This document shows positions 22,718-35,282 of a DNA stretch of 64,000 nucleotides, piece by piece. A program made the position numbers and the translations under genes. The DNA lies in contig JBANDB010000007.1 in the NCBI GenBank assembly GCA_037576215.1, forward strand, positions 4,805,001 to 4,869,000, read 5' to 3'. Origin of the DNA: Armillaria gallica (Eukaryota; Basidiomycota; Agaricomycetes; Agaricales; Physalacriaceae). Position 1 is the first letter of the stretch, and each line of letters opens with the position of its first letter. The notes under the pieces are model-generated. The model did not search any database. It saw only the letters and a list, made by a program, of their open reading frames with translations, and had not been told where the DNA came from.

Positions 22718-25700
22718 TCACACGGGTAGTCTCAATTGCAGTGTGTTACTCCTCGACCCCATCTCGACGCCAGACCTCATAGGCACCGCGCTCACTCCAT
22801 GAACATGATACTGCTCTCCTACAATTTCCTTTACGGCCACCATCAACCTGTCCAACCTCGACACAATGCTAAACGCCGTCGATACACCTACCGAAAACAT
22901 CCTAAACACCACAACTCAGTTCCAATCAATTCACATCAACACCACACTCACAAGTACTGCTCATTTTTCAGCGTCTCCATCGTGAGTGCCCTCGGCAAAC
23001 CGAAATCCTCCTCTGCCTCTTTGTGTATCACACTAAACCCGTGGTACTTCAACATGAACCGATCCAGTAGCGGACAAGGCGTAATCTGAGGTAAAGGCTC
23101 TCCTGTACGAAGCGACGTAGCTATCATGCCTATGTCATTGCGTGAGCAGGACAGTGTAAGAGCCGCAATCGAAGAAGCGTACTGATAACAGCTAACATGT
23201 CTCCTTGGAAAGTAGGGTCCAAAAACCGTGTGCGAGTCAAGAACGCCCGTGTCCAGGCAGGGTCCATGTGCGAAATGATCGACATTAGGTGCGACAGGCA
23301 ATAAGCAGTTTTTCTGCAGTCCTGAGAGTCAAACGAAAGATGACACACAATAAAATTAGGCTTACAGTTGTAACTCAAGAATTTTTTGATATCTCTGCGC
23401 CGGCCACCGGCCCCGCAACGAAAACTGAGCGAGAATGATAAGGATCGCCTTGAATTTATAAGAGCGCAGACGTACTTCATAAATGACATTCGTCTTCAGA
23501 ACGGCCGATCTGTTTAATTTGCTTCGGATGGCAATCAAGCTCGTTATAACTTGCTGGCTATCTGCATCTCTCCGTGTACTAGCATAGGAAATTATGGAGC
23601 AATAGATAGCTCCGAGTTCCGAAGAAGTAGTTGCCAGTGTCGTCCGCTGGTACCGACGGATCGTCGTTGACGGAGGAAGGAAGGAAAATAGACTAAGGGC
23701 ATACTTAATTAGTAGATTTAGCTTCACGCAAGGAAGAGACATACAAAGCAGCGGTAACACCTGCTGTAACAAGCACAAACCGACGCTAAAATTCGTAATG
23801 AGACAACCATATTAAGCAAACAAGGACTCGAACGAACCCATGCAACATCGATACCATATCCAGGATTGGCAGGAAGTATGAGAACTGTATCTTGGTACGA
23901 ATATCCCACGACCTATTTCTAGAGTCAGGACAGGGCAAACAAGAAAGCTACAAGGCTACGTACCAACATCGTGGTAACGAAGAAGATGATATTTGTCATC
24001 GGTGGGACAGGCCAATACAATCTCGCGTAGAAAAAGAATGGGAAACAAACTCCCAGCACTGCGGCAAGCCCGTAGGCATTACCATGGCCGTCACCAGTCG
24101 ATATGTACCTGATAAATTGTCACCAGCATGTACTATTAAACAACTTGCATTTGACTTACCAGATAACGGCGCCTGTTAATCCACCAAAGAACGTACTAAA
24201 GATACGCGCAACCAGACCAAATGTGGTATCCCCTCTGAAGCGTGCTAACGTTAGCTGCCCCATGATACTGACCAAACAGTCAACGTGAGACAGATGAGTC
24301 AGGAAGAAAGACGTACACCCCCCAGACAAATCGGTTAGCTAGTCGGCAATTTTTTAGTCAAATCATGAACTGAACGGAAGTGCCTTACAATAAGCGAATT
24401 GCGCAGAAGAGCTCAGGAATATCGGTAAACATAAGACAACTGCAGAATACCATCAGTATATGCCCCCGTAAGACCAATTCCAAACAACTCACTCGTAAAA
24501 ATTCCAGCCTTGATGGCATAAAGTACATTTCCACCTCCCATACCCGTTACAAACCCATAGAGCTTATTCATTGCCCATTCAAACGCATTATGAGGCGGGA
24601 GTCGGTCCGGATCACGCTTTCGCGCTATACCTAGATCGTCCAGGACAGAAGGCTCCAATCCTTGAACGGTTTCAGGATCTTCTTCATCGTCGTGGACGTC
24701 AGACAAGTTCCAATTGCTCCAGCTGAAGAACTTCTGAACAGGGGTCCAGATACGATTTTCGGGACGCTCTTTTTCAAGACGAATAATTTCGTCGAGCTAC
24801 GTCGAAGCAACAAATAATGAGCCTGATGTACGGTATACAAAGATCCACTCACCGTTTCTATCACCTGCGTTGAAAATCGCATTAAATGATACTGATACAC
24901 ATAACAGTGAAACAGATATCGATGCGAAGGGACTTCCTGCTCCCCATTGCCTTCAAAGGCAGGACGGAACGGTTCCAGAACAGCATGCCTTTTCTTAGAC
25001 CGGTACAACTCAAGAGAAGCGCTCAAGGATTCCCTCAATTGTTGAAACTCCTCCAGTTTTCCCTCTCTCTTTCTTTTCTTCTCACTCTTGCTGACCCAAA
25101 ACGCCAATCGACCCCCGCGCACGGTGCCCAGCCAATCAGAGACCGCTGTCACGGCACCACGACACCCGTCAAGTAGCTCATCAGCACTTTCCAATAGCAG
25201 TTCTGTTGTCCGCTGAGTGTAGGCGTCAACTTCAGGATCGTGAAAGAACGTCGCTTCCAGATCCATATACCTGTGGGACTCGAAGACCCCCACAGCCTGC
25301 TCATTCTTTTGTACCCTGGGCAGTGAAAGATGCAGAAGTGAGTCGCGGAGCAGGTTATGGAATCCGTGGTGGTGGTGGTGGTGATGGTGATGATGGGAAC
25401 GTGTTCTGCTCGGACCGCGGCTTCGTCGATTGGTGAATACAGATCCTGTGGGTGTTCCTGGTTCTGTGATCGGTTCCGCGCCGTCTTCTGTGTCTGTTTC
25501 GCCGCCGTCGCGTTCAGGTGATGACTGTCTCGATGCGCGTACAGGAGTCATAGTACCGGGAGTACCAGGCCGGGACGGGGCGGGTGTCACGGGAAACCTT
25601 TCTCGCATTGGGTCGATTATAGAGAGGTAAATAGTAAGTCCATTAGCTCGGACTGCCATTCGTCTCGCAATCGCTTGTAAGGCCTTAAAGTCGGTGGGAG

Positions 25701-26871
25701 CAAATCGAGCGTAGATAAGATCACTGGGGAGAAGACGAGCAGAAATTGCGAGGGGAATTAGACCACCTTCAGCTTGCTTGACAGCAGCTTTAATAGATTC
25801 GGCCGTAGACGCGAACTCTGGGGAATTAGTAGGGATATCCCTGAGCGAACGGTGGAGTTCCAGGGTCTTGATCAATGGGCCAAGGACGCCTTGCAGACGG
25901 GTTGTAAACTGCGCGGATACCGTCTGTGGAAACACGACAACGGATGTGAGCAGCGCGATGCATGAGTGGAAGCCTAATGGGATAAGGACGGCTTGGCCAA
26001 CCTGCGCAGGAATGATAAGTGCGGTCGGCCCGCGAGGCACATGAATTGACTCACTCGGTAATACGGGTACGGGAACAGAACATTGGTTGTTAGGGTGATG
26101 TCAAGGCATATGCAGGAGAGGATGCATGCAAAGAGGTACGGACCCGGACCTTGACGTACACGGATATAGAGGAAGAACACACTGCCAAAGAAGATAAAAA
26201 CGGCGATAATGACAGTAGGGGCAGCCTCAATATATTGTCCTGTGACCGCGCTTGCAAACGTAGCATTAGGAACACTGTTGGTGCGAGCCAAGCTTGCTAG
26301 CTTGATACCAAGACACGACCACCTGAGATTTTAGGGTCAGGGGAGAATATTTGCAGATATATGACGAAGCTTACGCCCAGGATACTGAAACTAGACTGAT
26401 GATGAGAATCTCCCGTTCGAGGACAGCCATGAACGGGTCACTTGGAGGAGACATAAAAGCAGCTAAGTCCATGATAAGTCAATGACTGATGCCAGAAGGA
26501 ATGACTTGCAGATAAGGATGAGAAAATTGGCCTAGGGAAACTTAGAGACATGTTGGAGAGGGGATATCAGCACTCACCTGTCCCATGAACCTTTCCACCG
26601 GCGGGATAACGAATAGAACGGTCGATAGCCATGCAGCGACTGCACATCGAATCACGGGCTTGACTTTGGGCCAACTCCAATTAGCCGGAATCCATTGCAA
26701 GTTGGAGGGCAGCTTGAACTGGAATCGTTTCTTTTCCTGCTTCTCCTTTACTGGCGCCTGTTTCAAGCTTGTTCCGGAAGGCGAAGAATCACTCCCCCCG
26801 AGCTTTCCTGGCTCGATTTTTATCCTTAGGTTTCTACCTCTTGAACGACGCGACTCCGTAGGCGATTCCAT
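22718..26871 (-). CDS. DUF2422/DUF2421 (ArAE_2-type) membrane protein, 1111 aa, 17 exons
   Basis: Seventeen exons join in phase: 26871-26578, 26531-26510, 26462-26375, 26322-26055, 26001-24853, 24796-24493, 24439-24389, 24338-24317, 24267-24160, 24108-23964, 23912-23838, 23785-23745, 23692-23476, 23424-23366, 23313-23183, 23129-22952, 22901-22718. The layout is that of fungal putative ER transporters related to the yeast brefeldin-A-sensitivity protein: an N-terminal multi-helix block (SPPSDPFMAVLEREILIISL, TGQYIEAAPTVIIAVFIFF), a long cytosolic region, a second membrane block (GQLTLARFRGDTTFGLVAR, VVGYSYQDTVLILP) and a conserved C-terminal domain (PCPLLDRFMLKYHG, KEIVGEQYHVHG). The cytosolic loop has ten His in a row from a GTG/GAT-type repeat at about 25366-25396. 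Intron 2 (26509-26463) appears to be GC-AG. Transport substrate is unknown to me. Confidence 0.92.
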
Positions 26872-27175
26872 GATATCACGAGACAGAAACGATAAATTTC
26901 TCCACACAGCCAATCACTGATGTTAGTAGTGGAGTAGTTCCCCGGGTTTCGATGTGGGTTTCTTTTGCCGCAAAAAGATCAAGGATATCTTGTCATGGCA
27001 AGATGCGGATGGGCGTCGAGGAGGAAAAGCGGGCGGGATATTACCGTTCCGATGATTCATTGTGGGGAAATGAAAATGGAAATGCATTCCTAAAAAGAAA
27101 TCCGGTTATGTCATATTTTCGAAACTGCCCGGAGCCTCTGAGTTTACTTCGTTCCTTTTTGGGACCTTGTCCGGT

Positions 27176-27183
<8 letters not shown>

Positions 27184-27207
<24 letters not shown>
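27184..27207. repeat. (TATC)n microsatellite
   Basis: Six tandem TATC-type tetranucleotides in the region upstream of the 22718-26871 gene. Polymorphic length is expected; no function is implied. Confidence 0.9.
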
Positions 27208-27559
27208 TCAATCTAAATAAATAACTCTATTCGATACCGCAGCATGAGAGAGGTAACAGTTATCTTGTTCAAATTACAATCGATGCTCATTTAATGCCTA
27301 GGAATTTGCTAGGAATGAAAACTTACCGACAGAGACCTAGTATTTTCCCTTGACTACATTAACTTATTCGTCCTCAGCCTTGGCTCATTCACTACCAGCA
27401 CAGGATCTTTGTTTATCCAAACAGTCCTTGCAGCTCCATCGCGACGAGCAACGATTTTCTCAATTCCCATCGCCGTCAGGGATGTCCTGAGCGAAAAATG
27501 GGACAGCCACCTTCCTAGGTGAGAATCGATATTCATCTCACGATAGCGTACAGTTAATG

Positions 27560-28440
27560 CATCGTGCATGAGTAGAGGTACCCTTCGCCCCACCACCTGG
27601 ACGATTCATGGATCCGAATCACTCCCCCCGGATTATAAAGGCGCGAAAAAGTATACATATTACTGAGGATACCTGTGGGTGTCTTTCTGTATACGAGTCC
27701 TCCACACTCCTGCTAAAGGTATATTTCGGCCAAAGAGAGACGGAGAAGCTGAGAGTTACCACGTCCTGGCCCAAACAATAGCACTTTCCGAGGATGTGTG
27801 GATGTCGACTGGCTGTCTTCAACAACCGATGCGATGACATGGCAACACGCCAGCTCATTTGCCCAAACCCTCAATCAAAAGGGGTCCGTAGTGTCATTGT
27901 CGGGGACCTAACAGCTGGATGGTACTTCCACTCCACCTCGTCTGTCATCGAGAAACCAGCTAATATCGCCCAAATCTGGAGAGGTATAACCAGGATGATG
28001 TCACGGCGAAGATTATGGGACAGTACGAGACACTGGGGGATGATGCCACACCGAGGAGTACGCGAAGATGTTTGGAAGGATGACTTTGGATTATCAGGTG
28101 CATCTGCCGGTGAGGATCCTCGTGAGGGATTTGCACGATGCAGGGTTCACTGTGTTGAAGTATGAGATTTGGTGGACACCAGAGCAGAATGGGACGAACG
28201 GTGAGTCATTCTGCGCAGTTGATTCCGTGTGCGCTGATTATTTGCTGGAAGGATAAGTCACTAACGGATAAGTAACTGTGGCATTTGCGCCTCCTGTCAT
28301 TGGAGCCTTCTCAGGTAGAGATTGCCAGAGCATGGATTAGACGCGTCGATGAAGAGTGGACTGTCCTTGAACGTGCGGGCAAACCCTCGAGAGCGAATAG
28401 CGAGGTCTTCGCTCTGTGTGAAGATAGGTCCATCAAAGAG
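27560..28440 (+). pseudogene. Carboxylesterase (type B) relic, mainly C-terminal
   Basis: Fragments in several frames fit a fungal alpha/beta-hydrolase of the carboxylesterase family: a possible N-terminal piece (WTIHGSESLPPDYKGAKKY, about 27590-27650), SVIVGDLTAGWYFHS (about 27886), LERYNQDDVTAKIMGQYE (about 27978) and EEYAKMFGRMTLDYQVHLPVRILVRDLHDAGF (about 28051), then after a possible intron EIARAWIRRVDEEW ending in TAG at 28441-28443. A one-base loss near 28045-28050 separates GDDATP from EEYAKM. The catalytic Ser region was not found. It is a degraded gene; family assignment is from remembered pattern only. Confidence 0.5.
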
Positions 28441-28443
28441 TAG

Positions 28444-30169
28444 AGGACGGTGATTGGACTGAGAAGATGAGGCCTCTTGTTACACTCCCAGGAGAGGTAT
28501 AGCTGGGATATATACCCCTTAATCACATTGCTCCCGCAAGCTGGGAGATAGATGGTGTATTTACGTACCCAGGCCATCTAAACGGCCTTGCATTGAATGA
28601 GTCTAATGCTCCGAATACAAATAAAATTGACACGTATTTCTCCGGCGTTCAATACTCGCAACATGTAAGGTTACTTAGCACGCAGATCGGATCCGGACCG
28701 ATGTCGCGTCGCCCAAAAAGAGCCGACGCGACGTGACGCGTTGACAAAGCCACGTGGTGAGAGTTCTCTTTCCTCTTTCCACCACCACCTTTGACCTGGA
28801 ACCGTTCAGCAACAGCAGAGTCCTTAGCGCCGCGCCGGGACATGTTCAATGTACATTTACCCTGCAGATGTTTGTGCTAACACCGATGCTATACCCGAGC
28901 TTCTCGACCATGCGTCTCTTTTTTTCAACTCTGTTCTGATAACACTGCTAATTCATTGATCGATCCATTTTTGTTATCAGGCGCCTATCGATCTGCGGGC
29001 CTCTATCTCGTTCTCACAGTACCTGTGTCAGCTCTTTTTTTCGCTGATTTTGATTACCAACGATGATTCTTTCATTAACATGTTCAGCTGTGGGCGCTAG
29101 TACATTGGTGTAGATGTGGTTATACTCTCTCCGTTGAAATGCTTTGCCATATCTAGCATCTCCATCCAGAAATCCGTGTCCCAGACACTGTTTCTGCTGT
29201 TGGCCGCTGTCTTGAACCGTTTCCTCGACAATTTGATGCCTGCCTATAGCCGTCTGCCACTAGAATTTATCGGATTCGGTCGGTGTTCCCACTTTGAGCC
29301 TGGTTAAAAAACCCTCCTCTCGATGTTAGTCTTTATCACTTCTCGGCCATCACTAATATGTGAAAGCCCTCTTGACACACGTGATTATGTATTGGCAAAC
29401 TCAAGACCCGCTCGTTGGCGCTCAGTAACGTGGGATGCATCTTTGTACAACCTTCGAGTTGAGACAGAGAGTGAATTTGGGCCAGTCTTCGGTCAATGGA
29501 TAGCCTGCATACCGGAAAGGAGAGTCAGCATTCAACTGGCGGCAGATGGGTATGTACACGGGTTGTTTCTGTACCGTCTATGACGATTAGCACTCATGAT
29601 ATGTGTTACATTGCAGCATCTTGTTAACGGTACATTATACCACAAATGAGAAGACCCTTCGTAAGATGTACACTTTGGGGTACGCATCTTTCTGTGAAAC
29701 TGATTGCGATGACTTCTCCTAGGCTCCACTGCGCTAAGCTGAGTTTCAGGCTGACTGTCAGGCCATATTAAGCTCTGCGAATATCCGTACAAAACCCAAG
29801 CAAGCGCCTATCACTTTCCGTACTCAACGGCTGCCTGCTAACAATGGATTAACAATCCATACAGGTGAAATGTATGTACAAGGCTTACAAAACAGGCGCC
29901 TGACTTTGCTATGGTTTTAAACGCGCGGTGCATGGTCTTCGCCGCTCATTCCTCGTCCCTCTACGTCTTCCGAGCTTCAAGTGGATTATCACACGATTAC
30001 ATTCCGCCCTGCGTTCTGCAGGTCCTCCCCGACGAGGTCCTCACTCGATCCACTTTTCCGTGGCCAATTCTTTGTTGTGTATTTTGGGAGCGTTCCAGTG
30101 CTCCTCCCAATAACCCGCAGTCTATCAGCCACTGGCCGCCCACGCATTTCCAAATGGAAACATTAACGT
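28444..30169. other. Gene-free region upstream of the metacaspase
   Basis: No supported gene in about 1.7 kb. Short plus-strand ORFs (for example 29116-29307 and 29911-30171) lack recognisable domains. A CCACGTGG E-box-like palindrome sits at about 28751, close to GACGCGACGTGACGCG. Confidence 0.45.
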
Positions 30170-32091
30170 GAGTCTACGGAGTCGCATGTATGTTGTATGT
30201 TGACCCAGTAAATTCGTAGATTATCAAACAAGTAAGTAACCCTCCAACTTCAGTTTACACGACGAGATCCACTTGGCCTCACGATAGCCTGAGAAGCGCC
30301 TACCAAGTGCCTCTCAATTACGCCTCTTCGACCAAGTAAGTATATCATAATGCGCTGCTACCTAATCCCTTCTACTCACAGACCTGCCCATGTAGCTTAC
30401 CTTTCGACAAACGGACACTTGATGTCACAGGTCAGCACCACGACCACGGTTACCCTTCTGATGCCTCCCGTCGAACTGAAGGTCCTCAAGTCATTCAGGC
30501 GAGTAAATTTTACACTACATTTCAAATCGTCTTCCACTTCATGGTAACTAACATATTCAACCTACAGTCCAAAGACAGGATTATGCAGTCTCTACAAACA
30601 AACATCATCGGGAGTTGTGAATCTTCGGGGCGCAAGAGAGCTCTGTGTAATTGACCCTTTCCTCGCTGAATATTCCGAGCGTTGACCCTGAAATCATTTC
30701 CTCCAGATTGGAATTGATTATCGTCGTCAAAGAATCGAACTTCAAGGCTGTATAAAAGATGCTAAGAGCATTGTCAAGTTCTTGACGGGTAAACGTCTTT
30801 CACCTTCCTTGATAGCAACAATGTACTGACACTCCGTTTACCAGAACACGGTTATCGGGCCCAAGATATTACGTTGCTTACGGACGAGACGGACGATAAA
30901 CCCACGAAAGAGAATATATTGAATGCCTTGACCTCGCTTGTCAAGGGTGCCCAGAAGAACGATTCACTATTTCTTCACTGTACGTTTAACCGCTTCCTTC
31001 CTATTTGTTTCTAAGATTTATCATTTACACTAAGACTCTGGGCATGGAGGCCAAGTCCCCCGATCAGGATGACGACGAGGACGATGGAGAAGATGAAGGT
31101 TCTTCCATTACATTGTTTCACTCATTGGACAATCTGTTGACTGTACACATTCTTGAAGATATCGAATGTTTCGACTCATCTGTCATCATTGACGATGTGA
31201 GTTCATGTATCAATTATCATCCATGAGCGCGTCAACTCTTTCGTTACTCAGGATATACACAAAATACTCCAGTCCCTGCCTTCCGGGTGCCGGCTTACGG
31301 TATGTCCCTTCTTCAGGCTATGTGCTTTGATGATTTATCTGACACACACTGCCATTATACTAGGCTCTGTTCGATGTAAGTAAACGCAGATAGTCATGCT
31401 TCTCCGTCCTTACCTTGATTATATAGAGCTGCCATTCTGGGACAATTTTGGGTAAGCGCACCAGCTGCAAATTATACCGCGCGTTTCACCAATTCTGTTT
31501 ATTTCAGATCTTCCTTATACTGTGATTATCCCACCTTCTGGCACTCTATCGCCAAATCTGACTGGCTATTTTAGTATAACTGCATTGGTCGATGCTACGG
31601 GACGGAGCCGAAGTTGCGTATTTCTGCCGATATAGTAAGTTTCTCTTGTCTGTTTCTATCAGATGACTGGAACAAAACCTAGGTATGCTGGTCTGGTGCC
31701 AAGGACAATCAGCTGGGTGCTGATACACCCTGCGGAGGCGCCATGACATGCGTGAGTGACTATGACTTTTTGGGTCATGACACACAAAACTCACGGGCAA
31801 GCCTGCGGTCCTGTAAAGGCATTCATCGAGTCTCTCCAACGTAAGCCGATGCAGTCGTATAAAGAACTTCTTCACTCAATAAGGTTAGCTCCTATTCCGC
31901 CGGTAGCCAACGCATGTCTCTCAGTTTCCTTTTTCAGGACAATTGTCGACTGTAAGAAGGGTAATCAGACACCTCAGCTAAGCTCTTCTCTTCCGATTGT
32001 AAGAGTTTTATTCGTTGTATCTAATCACTGAATCACTGAAATCCTGTATTTCTTGGGTGGGCAGGATGCTAGCCGACAGTTTATTTTCTGA
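30170..32091 (+). pseudogene. Metacaspase (clan CD cysteine protease), probably frameshifted
   Basis: Many small exons of a type I metacaspase are visible. Order: a Gly/His/Pro-type prodomain remnant (HHDHGYPSDASRRTEGPQ, about 30435-30500), GRKRALC then IGIDYRRQRIELQGCIKDAKSIVKFL, EHGYRAQDITLLTDE, DSLFLHYSGHGGQ with the catalytic His (codon 31043-31045), SLPSGCRLTALFDSCHSGTILDLPY with the catalytic Cys (codon 31430-31432), VCWSGAKDNQLGADT, KPMQSYKELLHSIR, and a typical short tail ending QFIF at 32091. Introns are about 50-65 nt. The frame breaks at a run of five C (31057-31061): four would continue into the acidic DDDEDDGEDE stretch. The exon end after GRKRALC also does not splice in phase with IGIDY. 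Either it is a recent pseudogene or there are base errors. The start codon was not fixed. Confidence 0.75.
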
Positions 32092-32894
32092 GAATACGTA
32101 GGAATCCTCAAATCTCTTGCATCATATGCCGTATAATTCCCCTAGCTTTCCTGCTAGAAAAACAGCAATTGCTGGAGGAGAGACCGCGGGCCTCGGGAAG
32201 CACTTTCCATGAATTTTGTGTCGTTATAGTTAGGTTCCCAGAAATGATCCTTTGACTTCTTGCCTCCCATAGTGTACGGATGGATTAAGATCTGTCAGGT
32301 CCGGACATCGCGCAATCTTGGCCAAATCGCTTCCTACAGCGGCGGCACGAGCACTTAAGCACTGAAAACAAGTCCTGTGAGTTTTTTTGTTTCCTTGCCG
32401 TTTTATGCCTGTCTTTGAGACCGTCAATTGAAGGAGGGAAAGAAGATGTACTCACCACATTGAAAGCTAATTCGATGGTTCAAGTCACCCTCTTCTCGAT
32501 AAACGTAAGAGATGATGTTATAACATACTCATGAACTTGTTCTAGTATACAGAATAGTCATATACTGCACTCAATAGATCATATGCTAGTCTCGAAAGTA
32601 CCGCCTAAATCGGGAAGCGATGTGGCACAGCCACATTTCTGAGCCTGCGTGAAACTCATCGTCCTTCGTTTATCGAAAACACTCATTACGACCAAAGGCA
32701 TGTCCCATTAACTGTGTGCACAAACTCGGGGCAAGTCACAGCGAAAATTCTCCTGGTCAGACTGGTCGGATGGCCGGACTCCTGACTCCGGCCTCAATTC
32801 TGCTTATTTTGCGAATGGCAGATGTTCATTGCCATAACAGGCAGATAGCCAAACAAAGAACAACACTCACCTTTGCTTCTGACCGCCAAGTCAA
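32092..32894. other. Intergenic between metacaspase and LSM6
   Basis: About 800 bases without a supported gene; it should contain the LSM6 promoter. No repeats or RNA genes noticed. Confidence 0.5.
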
Positions 32895-33306
32895 ATGGAT
32901 GGTGCAGAGCCGTCCCCTCCTCCACCGCCGCCTGAAGAACAGTCACCTCCACCTGCACCACCACCGACTCACACTGGATCTCCTACCGAATTCCTGAAAG
33001 GTGTCGTAGGGAAACGAGTAATTGTCAGGCTAACATCTGGGGTAGATTACCGCGGTGCGTCGCATTTCTTGGCCTGGCGGTGGTATTTATCGAAATTTTT
33101 TCGCACCGCAGGCGTTCTGTCGTGTCTAGATGGATACATGAATATTGCATTAGAGCAGACGGAAGAGCACGCTAATGGACGCGTGACGAATCGTTATGGG
33201 GATGCTTTCATCCGAGGGAACAACGGTGCGCCTCTGTTTTGTTTGCAGGATGTGCTTTTTTGATTTGCTGGTAGTGCTGTATATCTCTGCTGCGGAGGCG
33301 CTGTAA
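32895..33306 (+). CDS. LSM6: U6 snRNA-associated Sm-like protein LSm6, 101 aa
   Basis: Three exons: 32895-33054, 33112-33225, 33275-33306; introns 57 and 49 nt. After a Pro/Glu-rich N-terminal extension of about 28 residues comes the Sm fold: FLKGVVGKRVIVRLTSGVDYRGVL (Sm1) and GDAFIRGNNVLYISAAEAL (Sm2, with the RGNN RNA-binding motif). LSm6 is one of seven subunits of the LSm1-7 ring (cytoplasmic mRNA decapping and decay) and the LSm2-8 ring (U6 snRNA in the nucleus). Sequence is nearly the family consensus from residue 30 on. The Pro-rich extension is longer than in yeast. The gene is intact. Confidence 0.95.
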
Positions 33307-33804
33307 TGCACACGAGAAGAGATCACTAGGAATGAATTAAACATGTGTTCCGTTGACTTTGGCATCCCTGCGTGCACGTCAACGAATTTCCGCTACTCAA
33401 GTAGGATAGGTGCTGGAGTTATCTGTTACCTAGCAAATATAGAGGCGAGAAAGATTCTACTAAGCGAAGTGTCTAGTACCAAGCATATCTGGTGCTGTAA
33501 AAATGTGTTGATGAATGAATATATTGCAAAGTCTAGAGCCTGTCGACCGATGTCACGCCTAGAAAATACGTGGGTCCAAATGCCAGAAAATACTTGTAGA
33601 ATGATTGTGGAAAACTCCTCGTCGCTGATTGGCTCTGCGGAGAAAAAGTAACCCTAACCCCATGTGGTCTGCTCTGACCCTGCACGTCACTTGCGAACGA
33701 ACGCAGGCGCAGCTTTGACGAGGTTGGCTTATATTCTGATGTATTTTTTGTTGCTCATGAACAATCAAACTTAAAGGCTGTTCTCCCCTTCCTTCTTTAC
33801 CGCC
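33307..33804. other. Intergenic between LSM6 and GDT1-like gene
   Basis: About 500 bases, no gene. It should hold the promoter of the gene at 33805. Confidence 0.5.
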
Positions 33805-34708
33805 ATGTCGGAGAGCACTAATGCAGTGGAAGGGTCCCTTCAGGCTGCCATACAATCCTTCGCTATGATTATCGTCTCAGAAATTGGCGACAAAACCTTC
33901 CTCATCGCTGCTATCCTCGCCATGCGCCATCCACGGCTTGTCGTGTTCGCAGGAGCGTTCGGCTCCCTCGTCGTCATGTCCATTCTCTCTGCCGCTATGG
34001 GCCACGTATTACCCCACCTAATTCCAAAACGTTGGACACAAATAGCCGCAGGCGCGCTGTTTCTAATATTCGGCACCAAAATGTTCATAGAGGCACGGAG
34101 CATGAAGTCGGGAAGCGAGAAGATCACTGAGGAAATGCGGGAGGCAGAGGAGGAGATCGAGGACGACGAGGCTGCCCATGACGGGACAGCGAATGAACAT
34201 GGAATACCCTTGGAGGAGATGGAGGCTGGTGGCCGGGTGACCTCTACACCACGACCACCAAAACGGTCACGGCTTGTCGAAGGCGCCCGGAATTTCTGTA
34301 GCTTCTTTCTTGGCCCTGTATTCGTGCAGGCGTTTGCCCTGACTTTCCTTGGCGAATGGGGAGACCGCAGTCAAATCGCAACCATTGCATTGGGCGCAGC
34401 ACATGTATGTTTCATTTCTTTGTACAGTGCTTTGCTGACGTGTTCTTGGTAGAATGTATGGGTTGTTGCGATGGGAACTATTATCGGGCACTCTTGCTGT
34501 ACCGCACTCGCTGTCGTTGGTGGTCGGTATATTTCCAACAAGTTATCTGTGAAGCATAGTACGTGGATCTCTTTTCCCCTGTTTCTTGGTTTAATGGTGC
34601 TGTGCAGTTACGTTAGGAGGGGCATGTCTATTTTTACTGTTCGGCGTCATTTACCTATACGAATCTCTGTTTATGCCTACGGACACCCCACTGTCGCATC
34701 CCGAGTAA
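33805..34708 (+). CDS. GDT1: GDT1/TMEM165-family cation transporter, 268 aa
   Basis: Three exons: 33805-34404, 34453-34558, 34608-34708; introns 48 and 49 nt. The family's two signature motifs are both intact: EIGDKT (residues 26-31) and EWGDRS (from residue 184), each followed by a membrane helix, giving the usual internal repeat of two times three helices. The loop between the halves is acidic and Glu-rich. Members move Ca2+ and/or Mn2+ into the Golgi in exchange for protons and so support glycosylation. There is no N-terminal signal peptide, as in many fungal forms. The gene is intact. Confidence 0.93.
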
Positions 34709-34789
34709 TAGAATGCATTGTATCCGTCGGCTAGCAGGGAGAAAACGAATCCAATTAGACGCTTGGACTAGCAAACCGTTTGAAACCAA

Positions 34790-35168
34790 AACTCAGGCCG
34801 ACAGAGGTTTAAGGAGACACTGCCTAGGTGTTTGGGAGACATACGCAGTGCAGAACTGGACATGCACACATAGGCAAGTACTATGAACTCTTCAACATTC
34901 CAGAAGCAACTGACAGTGAATGCGGTGAGCGATTACAAACACGAGAACATATCATACGAACATGGGGAACATCCACACATCTGCGCGTGAAGGGTCACAA
35001 AACCTGGTCATGTATGACCTCTTGGGTGCAACGGAAGGCATCGAAGCGGTCGCGAGGCTCCTAGCAGAGTCGGAAGCCTTCACCAAGGCCGGAAGCCCGA
35101 GGCAAAAAGTGGGAATGCCGCTACGGGAAGAAGAACGAGAGCCGCATGAACAAGAAGTGAGCCTGTGA
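34790..35168 (+). pseudogene. LINE (Tad-type) reverse-transcriptase C-terminal relic
   Basis: Two overlapping frames carry pieces of the segment that follows the RT in agaricomycete Tad-like non-LTR elements: GHAHIGKYYELFNIPEATDSECGE, then LQTREHII (the usual CxCG..LQTREHIL..CP zinc-knuckle region with cysteines lost), and LLGATEGIEAVARLLAESEAFTKAG. A frame change near 34960-35000 and the lost cysteines show it is dead. 5' truncation is typical of LINE insertion. Confidence 0.6.
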
Positions 35169-35282
35169 CAGGGCCGTACCCCGTCATTTCTTTATTTCTC
35201 CTTCAATAGAACATCAAACGAGATCACAAAAGATGCATAGAATTTCACCTTATAGTCACAAGTCCATAGAGTGTGCTGCGGG

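Noticed and set aside
24886..26044. Several plus-strand ORFs of 60-96 codons
   Set aside because: Antisense to exon 5 of the conserved membrane-protein gene.
33645..33665. AACCCTAACCCC, telomere-like
   Set aside because: Less than two units; chance.
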